A stretch of DNA of 64,000 bases from Planctomycetaceae bacterium (lineage in GTDB: Bacteria; Planctomycetota; Planctomycetia; Pirellulales; Pirellulaceae), in the NCBI GenBank assembly GCA_027487485.1, contig JAIYDN010000021.1, forward strand, positions 124,001-188,000, written 5' to 3'. Under the pieces are notes generated by a model, which saw only the letters and a program-made list of their open reading frames with translations, did not search any database and was not told the DNA's origin. The first letter of the stretch is position 1. Each line of letters opens with the position of its first letter. A program made the position numbers and the translations under genes. This document shows, piece after piece, positions 8,899-16,475 of this stretch.

Positions 8899-10398
8899 AT
8901 GGAAACGCTGGTTTCGATCCTTCGCGCTGCGCATTGCAAAAGCACTCACCATTTTTTCGCCATCGATTCGCTTTGGGAGACTACATCTGCGCGCGGACTG
9001 GCTTTATCGAGACTACTGCTGGAGCATTTTGATCAGTACTTAAAGGGTGCCAAGGATCCTGACAACGTCTTCAAAGATTTTGAAAACCATGTAGTTCATG
9101 TCTCGGACGGGTTTTGGGGCGGGGCAGCCAAGGCAGGTAAGAAATGGCTTGAGCTGGCTTTGCAGCAGCTTCAGTCAGGAAAATGGAAGGAAGCAGCCTA
9201 TTCCCTGGGTGTGTTGAGTCATTACTTTTCCGATCCCTTTATGCCATTGCATACAGCGCAGTCTGCGCGTGAAACCGCCATTCACCGTCCGTTGGAATGG
9301 AGCGTTTGCTGTAGCTACAGTGAAATCTACGCAAGAGCCTGCTCGGATGACAGTTTGGAGCCGTTCGAGCTACAGCAAGGCACCGATTGGCTGACGGATA
9401 CGATCCATGCGGGGGCAATGAAAGCTCACTCCTTCTATGAAGGCCTATTGGACGATTACAATTTGGATGAGGGGCGGCGATTTCCGAAGCTCGCATTAGG
9501 GACCTATTCCAAGCAGGTTTTGGCTCAGCTTTTCGTCGCCGTTCATACTGCATGGGGAAGCGTGTTGGACCGTATCGCAAACGAAACCACCATTCCTCTT
9601 CCAGATTCCTCGCTGGCGATAGCTACTCTGTTGGCTGGTATCCAGGTACCAGCCAAGAAGATTGTGCAGGCGATTGATTCCGCAGAGCAACGTCAGACGG
9701 TCGAACGTATTTTGGAGGAGTATCAACGTACAGGGAGCGTAACTCGCAACTTAACTTCAGAGCAACGTGTTGTTCGAAAGGTGCGTCAGCAGCAACCTAA
9801 CTTGCGCCCACCTATAGCCGAGATACAACGAGTTGAAACAAGGGTTGCCGCGTCTGTCGCAGATGAACCAAAGCCAGCTCCGCAGGTACAAGCGTTACGC
9901 AAACCGGTACCGTTGCCAAAACGCGAACCTGTAGCACAACCAGAACCAACCGCGACCAAGAATCGTCTGACTCTATCAAGTCCCATTGTCGATGCACCCG
10001 CGATCGGTCCGAAGACAGCGGCTCGATTTCAAGCGCAAGGATATCATTCGATCCAAGATTTTCTTAGTGAGGATGCCAAGACCATTGCGGCCGATTTAGA
10101 TACCAGTTGGATCAGTGAGCGCCTGGTGGCTCAATGGCAGTTTCAGGCAAGATTATCGCTCGAGGTGGATAGACTGACAGCGGTGGGAGCAGGCTTGCTG
10201 GTTCTTTCAGGAATCAGGTCGGTAGATCAGTTGGCGTCGCAGAATGCGGCCAAGTTAAGAGCCCGCTTTCTGGAAGTCATTCAGACTGGGGAGGGCAAAC
10301 GTTTGGTTCGCGAGCAGGATCCGCCTTCACTCTCAACCATTGAGGCCTGGATTGTGTCTGCAAAAACGTCTGGTGCAAAATTGGCGTCGGCGAGTTGA
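8899..10398 (+). CDS. Zinc-dependent phospholipase C-like domain fused to DUF4332
   Basis: A 499-residue protein. The first 230 residues look like the all-helical zinc-dependent phospholipase C/S1-P1 nuclease fold: THHFFAIDSLW near residue 17, HVVHVSDGFW near 60, LGVLSHYFSDPFMPLHTAQSA near 105 and later His residues supply the expected metal ligands. No signal peptide is evident, unusual for that family. A Pro/Lys/Gln-rich linker (about 300-350) leads to a C-terminal DUF4332 region with helix-hairpin-helix character (IGPKTAARFQAQGY and a second copy near VGAGLLVLSGI), a fold associated with nucleic acid binding. Inference: a cytoplasmic phosphoesterase tethered to DNA or RNA. The ThrE-like gene starts 29 bases downstream. 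Confidence 0.7.
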   Translation: METLVSILRAAHCKSTHHFFAIDSLWETTSARGLALSRLLLEHFDQYLKGAKDPDNVFKDFENHVVHVSDGFWGGAAKAGKKWLELALQQLQSGKWKEAAYSLGVLSHYFSDPFMPLHTAQSARETAIHRPLEWSVCCSYSEIYARACSDDSLEPFELQQGTDWLTDTIHAGAMKAHSFYEGLLDDYNLDEGRRFPKLALGTYSKQVLAQLFVAVHTAWGSVLDRIANETTIPLPDSSLAIATLLAGIQVPAKKIVQAIDSAEQRQTVERILEEYQRTGSVTRNLTSEQRVVRKVRQQQPNLRPPIAEIQRVETRVAASVADEPKPAPQVQALRKPVPLPKREPVAQPEPTATKNRLTLSSPIVDAPAIGPKTAARFQAQGYHSIQDFLSEDAKTIAADLDTSWISERLVAQWQFQARLSLEVDRLTAVGAGLLVLSGIRSVDQLASQNAAKLRARFLEVIQTGEGKRLVREQDPPSLSTIEAWIVSAKTSGAKLASAS

Positions 10399-10426
10399 TT
10401 GGAATAGGTTCTGGGCAAGGGTTGTT

Positions 10427-11635
10427 ATGAGTGGTTTTGATTCGAGAGACATTTATGCGTTTTTAATGCGAGTTGGGGAGCTGTTGCATCAGCACGGTAC
10501 GCCATCGCATCGACTGGAGCGCGTCATGTCCAAGATTTCAAAATCGCTGAAGATCGAAAGTGTCTTTTTGTACACTCCGACATCGCTGATCGCATCGTTC
10601 GGGCGGAGCCCTCATGAGCAAACGCTGATGCGACGGGTTGATTCTGGGACCGTGGATGCCGACAAGCTGATTCGATTCGATGAAATACTCGAAGAATTGG
10701 AGGCTGGGGCTTTAAGCGTGTCGCAGGCGGCAGAAAAGTTAGAACAGGCGGCGGCTGCACCACCTTTGTATTCGACTTGGTTCACGTCGCTGGCCTGCGG
10801 AGTGGGCTGCGCGACGGTCGCAGTTTTCTTCGGGGGTAGCTCCATCGAAGTCAGTGTGGCCGGTTTTATCGGCGTGGTCATTGCGATTCTGGAAGTGTTG
10901 CAAAGCAAGTTTGCGATCGAGCGCGGACTGATCTTCCCCGTTTCAGGTTTCGTAGCGGCCATGGCATCGTTGGCCTTTGCTCGCTGGGTATGTCCGATCG
11001 ACGATCGACTGGTAACCTTAGCATCGCTTGTCATTTTGTTACCTGGCTTTGTCTTTACGACGGCCCTGACCGAGTTAGCGGTTGGCCATTTATCAGCGGG
11101 GGCAGCTCGGCTGGCGGGCGCATGCGCGACCCTTTTGACTCTGTTCTTGGGAGTGGCAATTGCATGGAAGATAGGGGAACACTGGCGAGCGTTACCTTTA
11201 TCCATTGAGACATTGTCGTTGGGGTACCAATGGATTGCGATCGCGATTGCACCTGCGGCGTTCGCCGTCCTGTTCCGAGTCAGGGTATCGCGCTGGCTGT
11301 TGATCTATGGAGTTTGTCTTTCCGGATACTTCGCCGCTAAATTTTTTGGTGGACGCTATGGCATCGAAGTAGGCTCGTTTCTTGGGGCGTTAGTGGTTGG
11401 ATGCGGGAGCAATCTTTATGCGAGATGGCGTGATCGGCCTGCGATGGTTCCGCTTGCTCCGGGGATTATCATGCTTGTCCCCGGATCGTTGGGTTATCGA
11501 TCCCTGTCTGCTTTGCTGAATCGGCATACCATTGAAGGCGTTGATTTTGCGTTCGGCACCATTCTGATCGGGATGTCGTTGGTCGGAGGATTGTTAGCCT
11601 CCTCTGCAATCATTCCACCCAAGCGAATTTTGTAA
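10427..11635 (+). CDS. ThrE-type threonine/serine exporter family protein
   Basis: A 402-residue membrane protein starting at ATG 10427 (AAGG upstream). Residues 1-120 form the soluble ThrE/DUF1212 region with the typical segment RVGELLHQHGTPSHRLE and FLYTPTSLIASFG. About five TM segments follow, then a second half resembling ThrE_2/DUF3815 with five more TM segments, including LAPGIIMLVPGSLGYRS, the most recognisable part. Family members in Corynebacterium export threonine and serine; in other phyla the substrate is not settled. Here both halves are in one chain. It follows the phospholipase-like gene and probably shares its transcript. Confidence 0.85.
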   Translation: MSGFDSRDIYAFLMRVGELLHQHGTPSHRLERVMSKISKSLKIESVFLYTPTSLIASFGRSPHEQTLMRRVDSGTVDADKLIRFDEILEELEAGALSVSQAAEKLEQAAAAPPLYSTWFTSLACGVGCATVAVFFGGSSIEVSVAGFIGVVIAILEVLQSKFAIERGLIFPVSGFVAAMASLAFARWVCPIDDRLVTLASLVILLPGFVFTTALTELAVGHLSAGAARLAGACATLLTLFLGVAIAWKIGEHWRALPLSIETLSLGYQWIAIAIAPAAFAVLFRVRVSRWLLIYGVCLSGYFAAKFFGGRYGIEVGSFLGALVVGCGSNLYARWRDRPAMVPLAPGIIMLVPGSLGYRSLSALLNRHTIEGVDFAFGTILIGMSLVGGLLASSAIIPPKRIL

Positions 11636-11789
11636 GTTTGCTCATGCAGATTCGATAAAGTCTCTGTTGACCAAGCCAGGAGACCAATACCAACCTGGAG
11701 AATTGTAGGGGGGGCGTTGTATGAAGTGCTATTCGTTCCAGGCACATTTTGCTCTACCGTGACACCTTTTGCTCTACCGCCATTCCGCT

Positions 11790-11812
11790 TCCGTCGAGTT
11801 CATCTCGGCGGA
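11790..11812. repeat. Short hairpin beside the REPIN-like element
   Basis: TCCGTCGAG pairs with CTCGGCGGA (one mismatch) around TTCAT. It sits 12 bases left of the first palindrome and may be part of the same mobile or regulatory unit. Confidence 0.45.
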
Positions 11813-11824
11813 GCGAACACTAGA

Positions 11825-11997
11825 ATCAAAGGGGTCAGGCCTCTTTGATGGTGGCGTGGAGGTTTCTTTGGGTCAGCAAGTCGTTGAGACATCCGATACG
11901 TCTGCTTGTAGTGATCGCTCCTAAACATTGTTTCCGAGGTGCAAAAACGTTGGAAGCAGGCTTGCACATTGAATCAAAGAGGCCTGACCCCTTTGAT
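11825..11997. repeat. REPIN-like element: two inverted 25-bp palindromes
   Basis: A 25-bp imperfect palindrome (ATCAAAGGGGTC, one A, GGCCTCTTTGAT) at 11825-11849 recurs as its exact reverse complement at 11973-11997, separated by 123 bases. Two inverted REP copies around a spacer is the REPIN arrangement, known to be mobilised in trans by REP-associated Y1 (HUH) transposases. No such transposase lies in the window, so mobility is inference. The long-range pairing could fold the spacer into a large stem-loop. Confidence 0.65.
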
Positions 11998-12310
11998 CGC
12001 TCTTGGGCTTAGGACTGAATGAGTACACTTCAAATTCTTTTGGAATGCTTACCAGAGTTTTGCCCGAAGTCTGGTGACTCCGGCTACTTGTGATCATAGC
12101 CCGGAGGGCGGTCGCAGGAACGGTGCTATCCACCAAACTAATTTCGCAATCGCCCCATCGAGCGGTTCGCTGTCGAGCATTTTCCCGATTTGGATGATTC
12201 CACGAATGCTTCGGAGGTTTTTCTCGAAATTGCTTGAGGTGACAAACGCTGCGGTATGGATTAAGATTAGGAATTCCTCTAATCCTGACTACCACGCTTG
12301 GCATTCCGTA

Positions 12311-12742
12311 ATGGCTCAACCTGACACTATCAATCCGCGATCCATCGTTTCCACTCAGACCCTGGCGGACAGTGTTGAGTTTGCGAAATTGGCTGCAAGG
12401 GCGGCTGCGGAAAACAAAGGCCAAGACATTTTGGTTTTGGATTTGTCGCGACAAACCAGTGTTTTCGACTGTTTTGTAATCGCCACAGGTACCAGCCGCC
12501 GGCAAATGCACGCCATTGCCGAGGAAATCGAGCGAGTCTTCAAAGCCCGTGGCGAGCGAAAGCTGAGCATTTCTGGGATGGATGATAGCCGCTGGATCGC
12601 CGTCGATTACGGCGGGGTGGTGATTCATCTTTTCGATGAAGAGTGCCGAAAGTTCTATGACTTGGAAGGTCTGTGGGCGGACGCGGTTCGTGTCGATCTT
12701 ACCGAAGCTCTTCGAGACACCAACGCTCGAGCCACGTTCTAG
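12311..12742 (+). CDS. rsfS: Ribosome silencing factor RsfS
   Basis: A 143-residue RsfS/Iojap protein, which binds ribosomal protein uL14 and blocks subunit joining under starvation. The core is typical: ENKGQDILVLDLS (about 36-48), then FDCFVIATGTSRRQMHAIAEEI (53-74), then WIAVDYGGVVIHLFDEE and FYDLEGLWADA toward the C-terminus. The ATG at 12311 gives a short N-terminal tail; an in-frame ATG at 12074 would add 79 unrelated residues through the repeat-rich patch and is not credible. Often rsfS sits next to nadD or rlmH; here it does not. Confidence 0.93.
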   Translation: MAQPDTINPRSIVSTQTLADSVEFAKLAARAAAENKGQDILVLDLSRQTSVFDCFVIATGTSRRQMHAIAEEIERVFKARGERKLSISGMDDSRWIAVDYGGVVIHLFDEECRKFYDLEGLWADAVRVDLTEALRDTNARATF

Positions 12743-12764
12743 GCGCTCGAAATACCAACGGAGC

Positions 12765-12965
12765 ATGAAGCGAATGGCGATTTCCATCGAGTACCTTTTG
12801 TGGCTGATACCGATCCTCGCATCCGTATCCTTGGTGATGGCAGCCACGCGTCATGAACGCAATGATTTGATTTTGAGCCAAGCTTGGAAGACAGCGGTCT
12901 GGACGCTCGGTTTTCTTGGCACGATTGCGGTCGTGCTTTGGTTTGCCATGTTCTGGATCGGCTGA
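12765..12965 (+). CDS. Small two-TM membrane protein
   Basis: A 66-residue protein with hydrophobic segments at about 7-27 and 44-65 separated by a charged loop (ATRHERNDLI). The ATG at 12765 has GGAG just upstream; ATG 12774 is an alternative. It starts 22 bases after rsfS, so it may be co-transcribed. I recognise no family. The convergent small gene ends six bases after it. Confidence 0.6.
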   Translation: MKRMAISIEYLLWLIPILASVSLVMAATRHERNDLILSQAWKTAVWTLGFLGTIAVVLWFAMFWIG

Positions 12966-12971
12966 TTCCAG

Positions 12972-13175
12972 CTATTTGTTCATCTGAGCCATCTCGTCGT
13001 CAAAATCGAGGGCAGGTGCAGCCACATCTGCGAGAGGATCTGACGCCTCACCAGCAGGGCTCGCAGACTTGTTTTTCCCTGGCTTTTTCGGTCTTCCGAG
13101 CATTGCGGCTACGATCGTTGCGACCACAAGTCCCAACATGAATACGATCCACAAGTAAGGTAGCAAAATGTACAT
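12972..13175 (-). CDS. Small single-TM protein with acidic tail
   Basis: A 67-residue protein: N-terminal TM segment (about 3-28), a basic patch GRPKKPGKNK, then an Ala/Asp-rich acidic tail. The ATG at 13175 begins MYILLPYLW; a TTG at 13184 would add three residues. Planctomycete genomes carry many such short anchors, but I cannot assign a function. Convergent with the preceding small membrane gene. Confidence 0.55.
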   Translation of the reverse strand: MYILLPYLWIVFMLGLVVATIVAAMLGRPKKPGKNKSASPAGEASDPLADVAAPALDFDDEMAQMNK

Positions 13176-13448
13176 GGCGGCCAACGAATGGGAAGTAAAG
13201 CTTGTTCTCGAAGAAGCCCAATAGCACTACAGCCTAGTTTGCAATGGTCACTTATACAAGTTTTCCCATCAAAAGCAGCCTAAGAAACCTTGAGTTGGCA
13301 AATTCGGATCATCTGGAAGGATTTGAATCGACTGCTACCATACGTATCCCGGGAGAATCGCCAGCAAGCGACTCGAGATCTGGGGCGGGTTTCCAATGTT
13401 TTGGCGGGACCTTTTTTACCTTTCTAGCGATTGCAAGGACTCTTGTTG

Positions 13449-14054
13449 ATGGATGGCGCACCTGTATCTGAGCTTTTTGAGTTGAAGAATGCAATTCGAA
13501 AACAAGCACACGAGAATCGCAAGGCACAGCTCGACAAAGATGCTGTCTCCGAAAAAATTGTCGAGCGTTTCATGCAGCTGGATGAATATGCGGCTGCAAA
13601 AACGGTCATGTTCTACGTGGACGTACGAGACGAGGTCCGGACACGCCAGGCTCTTCCAGCAGCCATTGCCAGTGGCAAGCGGATTGTGGTGCCCTATTGC
13701 GTCGACGGAGAGCTGGAGCTGTTTTGGCTTGAAGGCATGGATGAGCTGGAGCTGGGAATGTATCGCATTTTGGAGCCGACTGCTTCCATGCGAACGGTGG
13801 AACGAAAGAAGCTCCAACCCACCGATTTGGATTTAGTGATGGTTCCAGGGGTGGCATTCGATCGCAATGGCGGACGAACTGGACATGGCAAAGGGTACTA
13901 TGACAAACTTTTACAACACGCGCGTTTGGACGCTCCGTTGATCGCTTTGTCGTTCGAGTGCCAGCTGTTCGACAAGATACCCGCTGAAAGTCATGACATT
14001 TTTATGGACAAGGTTGTAACCGAAGCAGCCGTTTACCAAGGCAAAGGACGATAA
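13449..14054 (+). CDS. 5-formyltetrahydrofolate cyclo-ligase
   Basis: A 201-residue enzyme that converts 5-formyl-THF to 5,10-methenyl-THF with ATP, recovering folate from its storage form. Diagnostic parts are the N-terminal LKNAIRKQAHENR (basic nucleotide-binding helix), IVVPYC in the middle, VPGVAFDRNGGRTGHGKGYYD (about 138-158, the phosphate/folate loop) and IALSFECQ near the end. ATG 13449 is preferred to TTG 13431 because AAGGA lies about ten bases upstream. The thioredoxin-like gene follows after four bases, suggesting an operon of folate, redox and isoprenoid genes. Confidence 0.92.
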   Translation: MDGAPVSELFELKNAIRKQAHENRKAQLDKDAVSEKIVERFMQLDEYAAAKTVMFYVDVRDEVRTRQALPAAIASGKRIVVPYCVDGELELFWLEGMDELELGMYRILEPTASMRTVERKKLQPTDLDLVMVPGVAFDRNGGRTGHGKGYYDKLLQHARLDAPLIALSFECQLFDKIPAESHDIFMDKVVTEAAVYQGKGR

Positions 14055-14058
14055 ACCG

Positions 14059-14655
14059 ATGGTTCGAACAGCGAGTACCATGTTGGCGTTGGGTACCAAG
14101 GCACCCTCGTTTAAGCTCAAGAATATCGATGGGCAGTTCGTTTCCCTATCTGATTTTCTGGGGAAGCAAGGGCTGGTCGTGATCTTCATGTGCAATCATT
14201 GCCCCTACGTAAAGCATGTTGCTCCCGAGCTCGCACGCATCTCCAAAGACTATATGCCACGAGGCATTGGATTCGTAGGTATCAGTTCGAACGACGTGGA
14301 CGCCCACCCCGATGATGGTCCCGACAAGATGGCACAGGAGGCTGCTGTTCAGGGATACACCTTCCCGTATCTGTTTGATGAAGATCAATCTGTCGCGATC
14401 GCTTACAACGCCGCTTGTACCCCTGATATCTTCCTTTTCGACTCGGACTTAAAGCTAGTTTACCGAGGTCAATTGGATGATTCCCGCCCGAAGACAGACA
14501 AGCCGCTGACGGGCAAGGATTTGAGAGCTGCGATGGACTGTGTTCTGAATCATCAACCGATACCATCAGAACAACGCCCAAGTATCGGGTGCAACATCAA
14601 GTGGAAGCCGGGCGCAGAGCCAGATTACTTTAACGCACTTGGCATTTCAGGATGA
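14059..14655 (+). CDS. Thioredoxin-like/peroxiredoxin-like protein
   Basis: A 198-residue thioredoxin-fold protein of the AhpC/TSA-like group. APSFKLKNIDGQFVSLSDF (about 15-33) is the usual N-terminal strand and MCNHCPYVKH supplies a CxxC pair, Cys45 and Cys48; the cis-Pro segment is ACTPDIFLFD. No signal peptide is visible, so it is probably cytoplasmic. The likely role is thiol-disulfide exchange or peroxide defence; the partner is unknown. The stop overlaps the ispF start by four bases (ATGA). Confidence 0.85.
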   Translation: MVRTASTMLALGTKAPSFKLKNIDGQFVSLSDFLGKQGLVVIFMCNHCPYVKHVAPELARISKDYMPRGIGFVGISSNDVDAHPDDGPDKMAQEAAVQGYTFPYLFDEDQSVAIAYNAACTPDIFLFDSDLKLVYRGQLDDSRPKTDKPLTGKDLRAAMDCVLNHQPIPSEQRPSIGCNIKWKPGAEPDYFNALGISG

Positions 14656-15140
14656 ACGCGATTCAAGGTTTACGAGTTGGCTTAGGGATGGACTCGCATC
14701 GAATCGCAAGCGGCGGGCCGCTGATCCTGGGCGGAATCAAGCTGGATGCTGACATGCATCTGGTCGGCCACTCGGACGCGGATGTTTTGCTGCATGCGAT
14801 CACGGATGCGGTTTTGAGCGCAGCGGGACTGCCCGATATCGGACAGATCTTTCCCAACACTTCGGATGAAAACAAAGGTAGGGATTCGGGTGAGATGCTG
14901 ACCCAAGCCATGGACTTGGTGCGAGAAAACGGTTGGAGCATTCTGAATCTAGATTGTGTCGTTCAGATGGAGCGACCCAAATTGTCCCCGTACAAGGGAT
15001 TGATGAAGCAGCGCATTGCCGAATTGCTGCGGATTGACATCTCGCAGGTGTCCGTCAAGGGAAAAACGGGGGAAGGTGTCGGCGAGATCGGGAGATCCGA
15101 GCTCGCGGCGGCAACCTGTGTCGTTTTGCTTTACAAGTAA
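14652..15140 (+). CDS. ispF: 2-C-methyl-D-erythritol 2,4-cyclodiphosphate synthase IspF
   Basis: A 162-residue enzyme of the MEP isoprenoid pathway that cyclises CDP-ME 2-phosphate. The zinc-site residues are present: Asp14 and His16 in GLGMDSHRI and His48 in LLHAITD, with GHSDADV at about 39-45. The loop LPDIGQIFPNT and the C-terminal KGKTGEGVGEIGRSE are typical. Length matches the family (about 155-165). It supplies precursors for the carotenoid-type pathway suggested by the CrtI-like gene at 16476, though the two are on separate transcripts. Confidence 0.96.
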   Translation: MNAIQGLRVGLGMDSHRIASGGPLILGGIKLDADMHLVGHSDADVLLHAITDAVLSAAGLPDIGQIFPNTSDENKGRDSGEMLTQAMDLVRENGWSILNLDCVVQMERPKLSPYKGLMKQRIAELLRIDISQVSVKGKTGEGVGEIGRSELAAATCVVLLYK

Positions 15141-15153
15141 TCGCTATAGCGAT
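15140..15153. other. 14-bp perfect palindrome between convergent stops
   Basis: ATCGCTATAGCGAT fills the 12-base gap between the ispF stop and the stop of the convergent nuclease-fold gene. It may form a minimal bidirectional hairpin; no U-tract is present. Confidence 0.35.
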
Positions 15154-16136
15154 CAATCATCGTCATTGCTGATTTCGATCACACACGAAACAAGGAAGTG
15201 ATCCGAGAACCGTTTTTTAAAGTCTCGGATCTCGTTGTCGGTACCGTTTTTGGTTTTGTGGACTGTTTGGGAAGACTTTGCAAATTCGGGTTGCTTGGAA
15301 GTCACAAAGATTCGGTCAAAGGGGGCGCTCGAATAGCCTTGGCCCCACGCCGCTGTCGTTCCCACGTCTTGCGAGTTCAAATCTGTGAAGCCCGCCTCCG
15401 CAAGCACTTGGGGGGATCCGTCTTCGGGCGCAAGGAAATTGCTGTCTCCAAGGATGACAATGTCATTATCTTTGAAGTGCTCTTTCAACGAGGGTAAGTT
15501 GGCAACAAATGCTTCGACTTCGGCGAGTCTTTGCTTTTCCGTGAACTTTTTGTCGCTTGGATCGACATCATTACGATTCGACTTCAGGTGAATTGGGATA
15601 AAAACGACATCCGATTTACCGCTGCCGAACGAGAGTTTCACCGCGTTGGCGCCCCGTTCCCAAAACTTGATGCCGTAGGTTTCGTTTTCGCCAACAGGCA
15701 CTCGGAATGGTTCGCCCACCATGGTCGCTTTGCTGGTGCACCACGCGAGTCCTGTGTGTTGTCCCCGAACGATAAAATCTTCGGTACCCTCGGCATAGTT
15801 TGCCTTGGGGAACAGCACATATTGCCATGTTTGGTTGTGATTTTCCTTCAGTTGGGCAAAGACCTGATCCAGTGGCTTGCTGCGAAAGGGCTCGCTATTT
15901 TCGTCTACGCCGATTTCTTCGAGCGCTAAGACATCGACTTTGCACTGGGCAATGTAGTCGGACAAATCTTTCGGAGATTGGACAACGTCTTTACCTGGTT
16001 TTCCTCGCTTGTCGGCGAACCCGAGCCATTCGATGTTCCATGCACCAACAACGATTTGTTGGGAAAATGCCGCCTTTGCGGGCATCGTAGCAAGAACCAA
16101 TAATGCGGTTAGAACAGAAGCGGATATGTTTTTCAC
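15153..16136 (-). CDS. Secreted endonuclease/exonuclease/phosphatase-fold protein
   Basis: A 327-residue protein from a GTG at 16136, chosen because it gives a clean signal peptide (VKNISASVLTALLVLATMPAKAA). The mature part matches the EEP fold: GAWNIEWLGF (metal Asn/Glu), KVDVLALEEIGVD, IPIHLKSNRND, IVILGDSNF (Asp and Asn of the catalytic site) and FSDHFLVS with the C-terminal Asp-His. It should be a metal-dependent phosphodiesterase or nuclease outside the cytoplasm, using DNA, lipid or nucleotide substrates. An upstream ATG at 16223 would add 29 residues before the signal and is less likely. Confidence 0.82.
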   Translation of the reverse strand: MKNISASVLTALLVLATMPAKAAFSQQIVVGAWNIEWLGFADKRGKPGKDVVQSPKDLSDYIAQCKVDVLALEEIGVDENSEPFRSKPLDQVFAQLKENHNQTWQYVLFPKANYAEGTEDFIVRGQHTGLAWCTSKATMVGEPFRVPVGENETYGIKFWERGANAVKLSFGSGKSDVVFIPIHLKSNRNDVDPSDKKFTEKQRLAEVEAFVANLPSLKEHFKDNDIVILGDSNFLAPEDGSPQVLAEAGFTDLNSQDVGTTAAWGQGYSSAPFDRIFVTSKQPEFAKSSQTVHKTKNGTDNEIRDFKKRFSDHFLVSCVIEISNDDD

Positions 16137-16475
16137 GAGGCGTGGTTTCCAATTTTCTTCGAATTCAAATCGAAATAAGCAAAACTGCCAAAGAATCAGA
16201 CACGCAGGCGAAGAAACCATCAAGGTTACTTTTGTGAGGGCGAAGGAAGTTTTGTGGATTCTTCATCTCCTTGCCTTTCTGCTATAACTTCAGCAGCGTT
16301 TCTTGGCTCGGCTCATTCACATGGAACCGTGGGGGTAGGCCGGGTCACATTCCTTGAAAAAGGGGTGTACGTCGCGGCTAGCGCCCGCGGCTCAATTTGA
16401 TCCCATGGATCAATTCGGGCCGGCGCAAAACCACATCTTTGTTTTTGGTATCACCACGTCAAACTTGCAAAATTC
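16137..16475. other. Divergent intergenic region upstream of the CrtI-like gene
   Basis: About 340 bases without a gene, between the divergent nuclease-fold and CrtI-like genes, so it should contain both promoters. The only structures I see are a GC-rich hairpin (CGCGG/CCGCG near 16373-16389) and the dyad TTGATCC-CAT-GGATCAA at 16397-16413. Confidence 0.5.
16397..16413. promoter_or_regulatory. Perfect dyad upstream of the CrtI-like gene
   Basis: TTGATCC and GGATCAA, seven matching bases around CAT, lie 63 bases before the CrtI-like start codon. The size suits an operator for a dimeric repressor, but it could equally be part of a dispersed repeat. No cognate regulator is adjacent. Confidence 0.35.

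Larger units (their letters stand above)
11636..12310. other. 675-bp non-coding patch with palindromic elements
   Basis: No convincing gene. It holds a short duplicated string TTTTGCTCTACCG (near 11748 and 11768), a hairpin at 11790-11812, the REPIN-like inverted pair (11825-11997), and a short inverted repeat GATTAG/CTAATC at 12265-12284 just upstream of rsfS. An apparent leftward reading frame across it is antisense to rsfS and was rejected. Confidence 0.6.

Noticed and set aside
12074-12310. N-terminal extension of rsfS
   Set aside because: The added residues match nothing in the RsfS family and cross palindromic sequence.
11921-12847. 308-codon minus-strand frame across the REPIN and rsfS
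   Set aside because: Antisense to the well-supported rsfS and passing through repeats; no recognisable domain.
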